Source: Dyadobacter jejuensis
Lineage (GTDB): Bacteria > Bacteroidota > Bacteroidia > Cytophagales > Spirosomataceae
Length of the DNA stretch: 64,000 bases
Assembly (NCBI RefSeq): GCF_003149085.1
Contig: NZ_QGDT01000016.1
Span: 1-64,000, forward strand
Reading direction: 5' to 3'
Shown here in pieces: positions 51,551 to 59,084 of this stretch. Position 1 is the first letter of the stretch. Every line of letters starts with the position of its first letter. Made by a program: the position numbers and the translations under genes. The notes under the pieces are model-generated. The model was not told the origin of the DNA and did not search any database. It saw only the letters and a list, made by a program, of their open reading frames with translations.

Positions 51551-54500
51551 ATGAAATTTGATGAATACAAAACCTTGGGTTTTACCAATTGGTGCGTAGA
51601 GAATCGTACGACGATCTATATCTTTACGTTCATCATCACCTTGGCAGGCTTTTTGGTATATAACAGCCTGCCCAAGGAGCAGTTTCCCGACATTAAAATC
51701 CCTCAGATATATGTCAATACGGTTTACTTCGGAACAGCTCCTGCCGATATTGAAAACGTAATTAATAAACCCATCGAAAAGCAATTAAAGTCTTTGAGTG
51801 GGGTGAAAAAAATAAAATCCAATGCCTTGCAGGATGTATCGGTGATCCTGGTAGAGTTTACACCGAACGTTGAAGTGGAGGTGGCCCTGCAAAGGGTTCG
51901 CGATGCTTTGGATAAAGCTAAAAGCGACTTGCCACAAAACTTGGATTCGGGGCCTACTGCCCAAGATGTTAACTTTTCGGAGTTTCCTATTATGAACGTC
52001 AATATGGCGGGGAACTATTCTTTGAAACAACTCAAGGAGTTTGCCGAAGATTTGCAAGATGCGATCGAAGCACTCCCCGAAATAACCCGTGTGGATATAT
52101 TGGGGGCCCTCAACCGAGAGATACAGATCAATGTGGATCTGAATCGGATGAAGTCCACGGGTCTTACTTTTTATGATATACAAACAGGCCTTCAAGGAGA
52201 AAATATCAATATTTCGGGAGGAGACCTCAATGTAGACGGGGTTCGCAGAACCTTACGCGTAAAAGGCGAGTATACCGATGTAAGCCAGATGTCCAACCTT
52301 CGTATCCGTACCGGAACAGGGGCGGTGATCAGGCTGGGCGACATTGCCGAGGTGATCGATAGCTTCGAAGAGCAGCAGGACTTTGCTCGATTGGATGGGA
52401 AATCGGTAATTACCCTTAACGTGATCAAGCGGTCGGGAGAAAACCTAGTAGAAGCCGCCGATAAAATAGAAACGGTGATAGCGGATTATAAAGAGAACCG
52501 CTTTCCGCAAGGGCTCGATATCAAAATCACCGCCGACTCCTCCATACAAACCCGCGCCGACCTGCATGACTTGATCAATACCGTGGTGCTCGGATTTATA
52601 TTTGTGGTATGTGTACTCATGTTCTTTATGGGGATACGCGACGCCATTTTTGTGGCCCTGTCGGTACCTTTATCTGCCTTGGTGGCCTTCGTGCTGATGC
52701 CCATCATTGGGCCTATGATCGGTACGGAGTTTACGCTGAATACCATCGTGCTATTCGCCTTTCTGCTCGGTATAGGGCTGGTGGTCGATGACGCCATCGT
52801 GGTGATTGAAAACACCCACCGCTTGTTCAATCAACATAAGGATTGGACCATCCAACAGGCCGTAAAGGCAGCGGCAGGCGAGGTGTTTGTTCCCGTACTT
52901 TCTGGTACACTCACCACCGTAGCACCTTTCTTCCCCTTGCTTTTCTGGACCGGAATTGTGGGTGAGTTTATGAAGTTTATGCCGCTCACCCTCATCATCA
53001 CCCTGGGTGCCTCACTCTTTGTGGCATATGTGATGAATCCCGTTTTTGCGGTGACGTTTATGGGAAGGCACGAAGACGAAAAAGAAGCCCATGATACGAG
53101 TTTTAAAGCCATTCGTCGGCCCGTTATTATTCTAGCGGTAGCGGCGCTTGTCGGTTATTTCATCGATCGCGGTGTGGGTAACTTTATGCTATTTATCATG
53201 GTGTTCTATATTTTCAACCATTATATCCTGACGCCGAAAATTCTGGTACCTTTCCAGGATAGTCTACTGCCGGCGTTGAAAAACAATTATAGGAAATTGA
53301 TCGACTGGATGCTTAAGGGCTGGAGACCTGTTATTGCGGTGGTAGGGATGTTAGGATTACTTATTTTTTCATTTGTACTCACCGGCATCGTTAAGCCCAA
53401 AGTTCTCTTCTTCCCTAGTGGTGATCCCGATTATGTGTATGTATACAACAAACTACCTATAGGGACCGATGCCGTCGTAACGGACTCCGTGACGCGTATC
53501 ATCGAGAAAAAGGTGTTTGACGTACTGGAGCGCGAAGATGCCATGGGAATTGTCAATTCAGTGATTGCCAACGTAGGTAAGAATGCCGGTGATCCTTATA
53601 ACCCCGACCGCGCCGCTACTCCTCATAAGTCGAAGGTGACGGTGGCCTTCGTATATGGCACCGAAAGAGGTGGACGCTCGTCCCAGGAAATTCTAAACAA
53701 AATTAGAGACGAGGTGTCCGGAATACCAGGAACTGAGATTTCTGTGGAAAGAGAAGCCGTAGGGCCTCCTACCGGGAAACCGATCTCCATTGAGATATCC
53801 GGAGATGAGTTCCCCATACTTCAGGCATTGCAGCAGGATGTGTTGGATAAAATCGCCGATTCTGGTATCCAGGGGATCGACCAGCTACGATCGGATTTGG
53901 TGACCAACAAACCTGAGATCGTTATCGATATAGATCGCGAAAAGGCACAAAGAGAGGGGATCAGTTCCCAGCAGATTGCAGGCTCAATCCGTACCGCACT
54001 CTTCGGCTTGGAAGTGTCCAAATTCCGCGACCAAAAGGATGAGTATCCTATTATGGTGCGGTTAAAGAAGGACGATCGCGAGCAAATAGAGAATCTGCTA
54101 AGTATGAATATCGTTTACCGCGATATGAATATGGGAGGGGCTCTTCGCCAGGTGCCTATTTCCTCGGTAGCTAGCATCCGTTATTCTACTACTTTTAGCC
54201 AGATCAACCGTAAGGACCAGCGCCGCATCGTTACCCTTGGTTCCGATGTTGTGGATGGCTATAATGCCAACGAGATCGTGGCTCAGATAGAAGCGGAAAT
54301 TAAAGAGATGGACGTTCCTAATGGCTATACCATCAAAATGGGTGGGGAACAAGAAGAACAAGATGAGTCGATGGCTTTCTTAGGAACGGCCTTTGGTGCT
54401 GCCATCTTACTAATCTACCTGATTCTGGCTACTCAGTTCAATTCGGTGGTGAAGCCATTTATTATCTTCTTTACCATTTTGCTGTCGCTTATTGGGGTGC

Positions 54501-54982
54501 TATTAGGCTTTATTATCTTCAAAAAGGATTTCTCGGTGATTATGTCGGGAGTAGGTATCATTGCTTTGGCCGGTATTGTGGTTAAAAACGGGATCCTGCT
54601 CATCGAGTTTATCGAAGAGCTCCGAGGGAGGGGTTATCCCATGCGGGAGGCAATTATAGAAGGTGGGGCTATTAGGCTCACCCCCGTATTACTAACGGCC
54701 TCTGCCGCAGTATTGGGCCTTATCCCGCTAGCCTTGGGGATTACCGTCGATTTCGTAGGGCTGCTGCGCGACTTCTCTCCAGACCTCATCATCGGAGGGC
54801 CGAGTGCCGTGTTCTGGAATATCCTAGCCTGGACGATCATCTTCGGTCTTACCATCTCAACGGCTCTTACGTTGATCATGGTGCCCTGTATGTACTACCT
54901 CAACGAGCGCATCCGTGACAAATGGTTCCGCAAAGGCAAAGTCGAAGAGGTGAATCCTAACTGGAGAAACGAGACGATTTAG
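51551..54982 (+). CDS. RND family efflux pump inner-membrane permease
   Basis: This 1143-aa protein is an AcrB/HAE-type RND transporter. The N-terminus NWCVENRTTIYIFTFIITLAGFLVY begins TM1; then PN/porter domains, a TM2-6 block (VVLGFIFVVCVLMFFMGIRDAIFVALSVPLSALVAF) with LGIGLVVDDAIVVIENTHR (TM4 Asp pair), and the second half with AFGAAILLIYLILATQFNSVVKPFIIFFTI and ALAGIVVKNGILLIEFIEE. It is about 100 aa longer than AcrB because of two extra hydrophobic segments near residues 510-560 (VIILAVAALVGYFIDRG and FMLFIMVFYIFNHYIL). It uses the proton gradient to expel hydrophobic compounds. Substrate is unknown. Confidence 0.93.
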   Translation: MKFDEYKTLGFTNWCVENRTTIYIFTFIITLAGFLVYNSLPKEQFPDIKIPQIYVNTVYFGTAPADIENVINKPIEKQLKSLSGVKKIKSNALQDVSVILVEFTPNVEVEVALQRVRDALDKAKSDLPQNLDSGPTAQDVNFSEFPIMNVNMAGNYSLKQLKEFAEDLQDAIEALPEITRVDILGALNREIQINVDLNRMKSTGLTFYDIQTGLQGENINISGGDLNVDGVRRTLRVKGEYTDVSQMSNLRIRTGTGAVIRLGDIAEVIDSFEEQQDFARLDGKSVITLNVIKRSGENLVEAADKIETVIADYKENRFPQGLDIKITADSSIQTRADLHDLINTVVLGFIFVVCVLMFFMGIRDAIFVALSVPLSALVAFVLMPIIGPMIGTEFTLNTIVLFAFLLGIGLVVDDAIVVIENTHRLFNQHKDWTIQQAVKAAAGEVFVPVLSGTLTTVAPFFPLLFWTGIVGEFMKFMPLTLIITLGASLFVAYVMNPVFAVTFMGRHEDEKEAHDTSFKAIRRPVIILAVAALVGYFIDRGVGNFMLFIMVFYIFNHYILTPKILVPFQDSLLPALKNNYRKLIDWMLKGWRPVIAVVGMLGLLIFSFVLTGIVKPKVLFFPSGDPDYVYVYNKLPIGTDAVVTDSVTRIIEKKVFDVLEREDAMGIVNSVIANVGKNAGDPYNPDRAATPHKSKVTVAFVYGTERGGRSSQEILNKIRDEVSGIPGTEISVEREAVGPPTGKPISIEISGDEFPILQALQQDVLDKIADSGIQGIDQLRSDLVTNKPEIVIDIDREKAQREGISSQQIAGSIRTALFGLEVSKFRDQKDEYPIMVRLKKDDREQIENLLSMNIVYRDMNMGGALRQVPISSVASIRYSTTFSQINRKDQRRIVTLGSDVVDGYNANEIVAQIEAEIKEMDVPNGYTIKMGGEQEEQDESMAFLGTAFGAAILLIYLILATQFNSVVKPFIIFFTILLSLIGVLLGFIIFKKDFSVIMSGVGIIALAGIVVKNGILLIEFIEELRGRGYPMREAIIEGGAIRLTPVLLTASAAVLGLIPLALGITVDFVGLLRDFSPDLIIGGPSAVFWNILAWTIIFGLTISTALTLIMVPCMYYLNERIRDKWFRKGKVEEVNPNWRNETI

Positions 54983-55003
54983 AGTATAAACTAGCTGATT
55001 TTT

Positions 55004-55052
55004 AAAACATCCATCTTTGAGATAAAAAAAATATTTCATGGATGGATGTTTT
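55004..55052 (+). terminator. Terminator after the RND operon
   Basis: AAAACATCCATC (55004-55015) pairs with GATGGATGTTTT (55041-55052); the loop is 25 bases. It follows the pump stop at 54982 and ends with TTTT, separating the operon from the tRNA-Pro array. Confidence 0.6.
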
Positions 55053-55066
55053 ATGTAAAAGATTGC

Positions 55067-55074
55067 TACATTTG
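55067..55074 (+). promoter_or_regulatory. TAnnTTTG box in front of the tRNA-Pro array
   Basis: TACATTTG at 55067-55074 fits the Bacteroidota -7 consensus and lies ten bases before the first tRNA-half repeat at 55084. A matching -33 TTG is weak. Because no equally good box occurs directly upstream of the intact tRNA (55533-55540 reads TATTTTCG), this is the likeliest promoter for the whole array. Confidence 0.5.
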
Positions 55075-55083
55075 CAACCCAAT

Positions 55084-55538
55084 CGGGATGTGGCGCAGCT
55101 CGGTAGGGTGTCCCGCAGGGCGGAAAGGTCGCTAGAGTAAAAGAATATAAGAATAGAATAAGTAGTCACGGGATGTGGCGCAGCTCGGTAGCGTGTCCCG
55201 CCAGGGCGGGAAGGTCGCTAGAGTAATAGAATTAAGTAAACAGTCACGGGATGTGCTCGTGTTAAATATTTTCGGGATGTGGCGCAGCTCGGTAGCGTAT
55301 CCCGCAGGGCGGGAAGGTCGCTAGAGTGATAGAATTAAGTAAATAGTCACGGGATGTGGCGCAGCTCGGTAGCGTGTCCCGCCAGGACGGGAAGGTGTCA
55401 GAGTAATAGAATATAAGAATAGAATAAATAGTCACGGGATGTGGCGCAGCTCGGTAGCGTGTCCCGCCAGGGCGGGAAGGTCGCTAGAGTAATAGAATTA
55501 AGTAAACAGTCACGGGATGTGCTCGTGTTAAATATTTT
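55084..55538 (+). repeat. Upstream array of tRNA-Pro 5'-half repeats with GC hairpins
   Basis: Five copies begin with the tRNA-Pro 5' end CGGGATGTGGCGCAGCTCGG at 55084, 55169, 55273, 55350 and 55435; two short copies (CGGGATGTGCTCGTG) begin at 55247 and 55513. Each full copy keeps the acceptor 5' strand and D arm, then carries a hairpin such as TCCCGCCAGGGCGGGA where the anticodon arm should be, then AGGTCGCTAGAG and an A/T-rich tail ending in AGTCA. Unit lengths run 85, 104, 77, 85, 104 bp. The 55084-55349 block is duplicated at 55350-55615 with the intact tRNA in the final 77-bp slot; the two 104-bp units are identical. No T arm or 3' acceptor strand is present. Confidence 0.85.
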
Positions 55539-55615
55539 CGGGATGTGGCGCAGCTCGGTAGCGTACTTGCATGGGGTGCAAGAGGTCGCAGGTTCAAATC
55601 CTGTCATCCCGACCA
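55539..55615 (+). tRNA. tRNA-Pro (anticodon GGG), CCA encoded
   Basis: Full cloverleaf: acceptor CGGGATG/CATCCCG, D arm GCGC-AGCTCGGTA-GCGT, anticodon stem CTTGC/GCAAG with loop ATGGGGT (anticodon GGG), variable AGGTC, T arm GCAGG-TTCAAAT-CCTGT, discriminator A and encoded CCA at 55613-55615. It is the only intact member of the surrounding repeat array and is followed by a terminator at 55623. Confidence 0.97.
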
Positions 55616-55622
55616 ATAGTTT

Positions 55623-55650
55623 AAATGCTGTCTGAATGGACAGCATTTTT
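55623..55650 (+). terminator. Terminator of tRNA-Pro
   Basis: AAATGCTGTC (55623-55632) pairs with GACAGCATTT (55639-55648) around a 6-base loop, followed by further T. It begins eight bases after the encoded CCA. Confidence 0.85.
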
Positions 55651-55653
55651 GTT

Positions 55654-55966
55654 ATAGCGTAGCTCGGTATCGTGTCCCGCCGCGGCGGGAAGGTCGCAGA
55701 CTAGGCGTCCCCGATCCAATCCTGTCATCCCGACCAAATTGAAGAAAGGCTGTCTGCAAAGGCGGTCTTTTTTTATTTAGTGCATCTCGGTATCGTATCC
55801 CGCCGCGGCGGGAAGGTCGCAGACTAGGCGTCCCCGATCCAATCCTGTCATCCCGACCAAATTGAAGAAAGGCTGTCTGTAAAGGCAGTCTTTTTTATTT
55901 AGCGCATCTCGGTATCGTGTCCCGCCCCGGCGGGAAGGTCCCAAATAAATCCTGTCATCCCGACTA
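55654..55966 (+). repeat. Three downstream tRNA-Pro 3'-half repeats with own terminators
   Basis: Units at 55654-55736, 55778-55859 and 55900-55966 (spacing 124 and 122 bp) keep part of the D arm (AGCTCGGTATCGT or ATCTCGGTATCGT), a GC palindrome (TCCCGCCGCGGCGGGA in the first two, TCCCGCCCCGGCGGGA in the third), and the tRNA-Pro 3' end AATCCTGTCATCCCGACCA (the third ends CTA instead of CCA). Their 5' acceptor strand is lost, so they cannot close an acceptor stem. The first two are nearly identical. Each is followed by a T-tailed hairpin (55747-55774, 55870-55896, 55976-56004). Confidence 0.85.
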
Positions 55967-55975
55967 ATTATCGAA

Positions 55976-56004
55976 AGGTTGTCTTAAAATAGACAGCCTT
56001 TTTT
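55976..56004 (+). terminator. Last terminator of the tRNA-Pro array
   Basis: AGGTTGTCT (55976-55984) pairs with AGACAGCCT (55991-55999), then TTTTT. It is the same hairpin family as those at 55747-55774 and 55870-55896 within the array and at the tRNA-His gene. Confidence 0.8.
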
Positions 56005-56018
56005 CGTAACTTAACAAT

Positions 56019-56255
56019 ATGAACTTCGTGGTTTATATCTTGTTTAGTGCCTCTTTAGGTAAATACTATGTGGGTCAAACTCAGGACTTGGAAGTCCGTT
56101 TGCAGCAGCATAATTCAGGAAGGGGGAAGTTTACTTCTACAGGGGCTCCGTGGGCGGTTGTACACCAGCAGACCTTTGCAACTAGAGCGGAGGCTGTAAG
56201 GCTCGAAACTACCATTAAGAAACGCGGGATAAGGCGGTACTTAGAGGCTATCTAA
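56019..56255 (+). CDS. GIY-YIG nuclease family protein
   Basis: This 78-aa protein is a stand-alone GIY-YIG domain of the UPF0213/YhbQ type: FVVYILFSASLGKYYVGQTQDLEVRLQQHNSG supplies the GIY and YIG equivalents (VYI ... YYVGQT) and the catalytic Arg (LEVRLQQHN), and AVRLETTIKKRGIRRYLE carries the Glu. Such proteins may cut DNA, but most solo members have no known role. In Bacteroidota they are often found next to tRNA genes, as here. The ATG at 56019 immediately follows the array terminator. Confidence 0.9.
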   Translation: MNFVVYILFSASLGKYYVGQTQDLEVRLQQHNSGRGKFTSTGAPWAVVHQQTFATRAEAVRLETTIKKRGIRRYLEAI

Positions 56256-56508
56256 GGCCTTAGACTTTACCGACTCAGACTATGCCCCCCCAATCAGCGA
56301 CCAATTTACACCCCACTTTTGGTAGACGTCCGATTGGCCACTGGTCGCGGCGAATACTTGTCCATACCCTGAGTCCTAATAAATGCGGTAAGGGTTTGTA
56401 CGGGTAGAATCCCGAATGCGGATAGCCTTTTATTGGAATGGATGCCCGTTCGTTCTAATATTTTAAATTTTATTCTTTAAATTCAATTTTATTGCAAATT
56501 CGCTACTC
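56256..56508. other. Intergenic region, no gene seen
   Basis: These 253 bp separate the GIY-YIG gene from the GH32 gene. A loose GCGACCA...TGGTCGC inverted pair (about 56297 and 56341) is present but is short and widely spaced. The AT-rich end at 56455-56505 may hold the GH32 promoter. Confidence 0.35.
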
Positions 56509-58080
56509 ATGATTCATCGATTTACTATCAACAGATTGCATAAAGTCGGCGGCTGTAAGCTGCAGTTAAGCTCATTCATTGGGAAAATAATCATTTGCCT
56601 GTTTCTTATTTCCGCATTTGTAGGATCATCAGCCATGGCCCAGGAGCTTAGAGAACAATACCGCCCCCAGTTTCATTTTACGCCAAAAGCCAACTGGATG
56701 AATGATCCGAATGGTATGGTCTATCATCATGGTATATACCATCTTTTTTTTCAATACTACCCACATGACAAGGTCTGGGGGCCCATGCACTGGGGGCATG
56801 CCACGAGTAAGGACATGATTTCTTGGGAAGAACAGCCCATTGCCCTGTATCCTGATACGCTAGGCTATATTTTTTCTGGTAGTGCGGTGGTGGATAAAGC
56901 CAATACGGCCGGTTTTGGTAAGGATGCCCTGGTAGCCATTTTCACGCACCATGACCCGGTGCAGGAAAAACAAAAAACAGGTAGGCACGAAACCCAAAGC
57001 ATTGCATACAGCCTGGACGATGGTAAAACCTGGACGAAATATGAAGGAAATCCAGTGATCGAAAACCCGGGAATAAGCGATTTCCGTGACCCCAAAGTAA
57101 GGTGGTTTGAGCCTCAGAAAAAATGGATCATGACCTTGGCAACCAAAGATCGTATCACCTTTTATTCCTCACCGAATCTTAAATCATGGACCCGTGAAAG
57201 TGATTTTGGAGCCAAGGAAGGGGGGCATGGCGGTGTATGGGAATGCCCTGACCTATTTCCAATCATGCATGCTGGAAGACAAATTTGGGTGCTGATCGTG
57301 AACATCAACCCGGGTGGACCCAATAAAGGTTCGGCAGGCCAATATTTCCTTGGAGATTTTGATGGTAAAACTTTCACTCCCAACTCCAAAGAAACCAAAT
57401 GGCTGGATTTTGGAACGGACAATTATGCTGCCGTTACCTTCGCCAATACTGGTAGCCGGCAAATTTTGTTAGGCTGGATGAGCAACTGGCAATATGCCAA
57501 CGTGGTGCCGACCGATCCATGGCGTAGTGCCATGACCATCGCTAGAGAACTGGGCCTGAAAACCGTAGGAAAGGAGATTTACCTTACCTCTCTCACCGTA
57601 AAAGAACTGGATGTGCTGAACAGCACAGGCTTTTCGTTGAATCGTGTAAAAGTAAAAGGCCAACTCGATTTGACAGAAAAGGCAAAGAACAAAACTGGAC
57701 TATTCAGAATCGATTTGAAAACTAAAAATACGGCAGACTTCTCCATTGTATTGGCCAATGAGGTAGGCAATGAACTCATGGTGGGCTATGACAAAGCAGC
57801 AAACCAATATTACATCGATCGCACTAACTCCGGTAAGACCGATTTTGAAAAGGGATTTGGAAAGAAACACATCGCACCAAGATTTGCCACTGGCAGCGAT
57901 ATCCCCCTTACCTTAATAGGGGATGTAGCCTCCGTAGAGTTATTTGCCGATAACGGACTCACGGTAATGACCGATATTTTCTTTCCAGAAAAGCCAATGT
58001 CCAAACTGTCGATCAAATCCGTTTCTGGGATAACGATGGATCATTTGAAATATACCATTCTGAAACCTTCGGTGGAATAA
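56509..58080 (+). CDS. Secreted GH32 fructan hydrolase (levanase/exo-fructosidase type)
   Basis: This 523-aa protein has a signal sequence (IGKIIICLFLISAFVGSSAMA), then a GH32 five-bladed propeller: WMNDPNG at 63-69 with nucleophile Asp 66, FSGSAVVDK, FRDPKV (Asp 194 transition-state stabiliser) and WECPDLF with acid/base Glu 245. A C-terminal beta-sandwich follows. It should release fructose from levan, inulin or sucrose outside the cytoplasm. It stands alone, with no fructose transporter or SusCD neighbour. Confidence 0.93.
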   Translation: MIHRFTINRLHKVGGCKLQLSSFIGKIIICLFLISAFVGSSAMAQELREQYRPQFHFTPKANWMNDPNGMVYHHGIYHLFFQYYPHDKVWGPMHWGHATSKDMISWEEQPIALYPDTLGYIFSGSAVVDKANTAGFGKDALVAIFTHHDPVQEKQKTGRHETQSIAYSLDDGKTWTKYEGNPVIENPGISDFRDPKVRWFEPQKKWIMTLATKDRITFYSSPNLKSWTRESDFGAKEGGHGGVWECPDLFPIMHAGRQIWVLIVNINPGGPNKGSAGQYFLGDFDGKTFTPNSKETKWLDFGTDNYAAVTFANTGSRQILLGWMSNWQYANVVPTDPWRSAMTIARELGLKTVGKEIYLTSLTVKELDVLNSTGFSLNRVKVKGQLDLTEKAKNKTGLFRIDLKTKNTADFSIVLANEVGNELMVGYDKAANQYYIDRTNSGKTDFEKGFGKKHIAPRFATGSDIPLTLIGDVASVELFADNGLTVMTDIFFPEKPMSKLSIKSVSGITMDHLKYTILKPSVE

Positions 58081-58389
58081 CGCTGTCCTAGATATCTACC
58101 CCCGATGTCGAATTCCAGTTTGCAGAATCCCGACATTGGAGGTAGCTGAATTATGGTTGCTCTTTTATGCTGGAGTGGGCGGGATTATCAAGGTATAAAA
58201 TATACCACTGGAGCTCCTATATTAAGGGCCTGCATTTATCGGGGTAGGTCTTTAGATTTATTTGGTGTAATAATTTCAAGGAGGGGGGGCAAGCTTGCTA
58301 AAGGATATTCGCTGTTTGGTTAAGTATTTCAAATATTAAGTAATCCAGGTTTATTAGAAGTCATCGTAAATGGCTTAGTACTTCCAATA
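58081..58389. other. Intergenic region with a hairpin
   Basis: 309 bp between the convergent GH32 and YgjP-like genes. An imperfect 15-bp inverted repeat (58096-58110 with 58131-58145, core GATGTCG...CGACAT) lies just after the GH32 stop but has no T-run. Nothing else is seen. Confidence 0.45.
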
Positions 58390-59082
58390 TTATGCTAGTA
58401 ATTTTTCCAATTTCATTTTCCACTTTTCCCAGTCGTTCATTTCTTTGGTTTGTAAATCGATGAATTTTTGAGTGTGGTCCTGATGTACTAAATGACATAG
58501 TTCGTGAATGATAACATACTCAATACAGCCTTTGGGTGCTTTAATCAATTCAGGATTTAATATTATTTTTCCCTTTGGTGTGCAGCTTCCCCAGCGAGTT
58601 GGCATTTCCCGTAGTACTATTGAACTTGGCTCTACCTGATGTCTTCTGAACCTCTCAATTAGTGGTCGTGAAATGGTCTCAAACTTTATCCTAGCATGTT
58701 GCAAATACCAATCATTCAACAAGAGTGCAGCTCTTGACTTTTCCTTTACGGTGACTTCAATGAATTTGCCTTTTAATTTTACACCTTCATCGTTTCCATC
58801 ATGTACTAATAATCGGTATTGTCTGCCCAGATACAAATGGGTCTCACCACTAACATATTTTCGTTGCGTGGTCTTTGGGTGAAAAGAAAGGAAGTAACTC
58901 TGCTGTTTTATGATCCAAGGTGCTTTCTTTCTAATATCCTCTTTCACTTTTTCGATTGATGTGCCAGTTGGGGCTTTTACCAAGACGTCCATTTCTGGAG
59001 TTACGGTAATGCCCAGCGATTTTCGATCAGAGAACTCCAGACTAAAATCAATCGGCTTACTTCCAAATTGTATCGTTTCCAT
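58390..59082 (-). CDS. YgjP-like (M48-type) metallopeptidase domain protein
   Basis: This 230-aa protein carries the YgjP/DUF45 metal site H-E-L-C-H at 193-197 with a downstream His in HQDHTQKF, and the family block MPTRWGSCTPKGKIILNPELI at 160-180. The start at 59082 (METIQFGSKP) lies two bases before the hsdR stop codon region (59085), so the two genes are tightly linked; the frame also opens upstream to 59118, inside hsdR. YgjP-like peptidases are regular companions of type I restriction loci, but their role there is not known. Confidence 0.85.
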   Translation of the reverse strand: METIQFGSKPIDFSLEFSDRKSLGITVTPEMDVLVKAPTGTSIEKVKEDIRKKAPWIIKQQSYFLSFHPKTTQRKYVSGETHLYLGRQYRLLVHDGNDEGVKLKGKFIEVTVKEKSRAALLLNDWYLQHARIKFETISRPLIERFRRHQVEPSSIVLREMPTRWGSCTPKGKIILNPELIKAPKGCIEYVIIHELCHLVHQDHTQKFIDLQTKEMNDWEKWKMKLEKLLA

Positions 59083-59084
59083 CT

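Noticed and set aside
55398-55646. 82-aa minus-strand frame with MTGFEPATSC-like start
   Set aside because: It runs antisense through tRNA-Pro and its repeats; translated tRNA antisense of this kind is a known annotation artefact.
55084-55966. Possible CRISPR array in the tRNA-Pro region
   Set aside because: Repeats are tRNA-derived, of uneven length, and the intervening parts are also repeated; no cas genes nearby.
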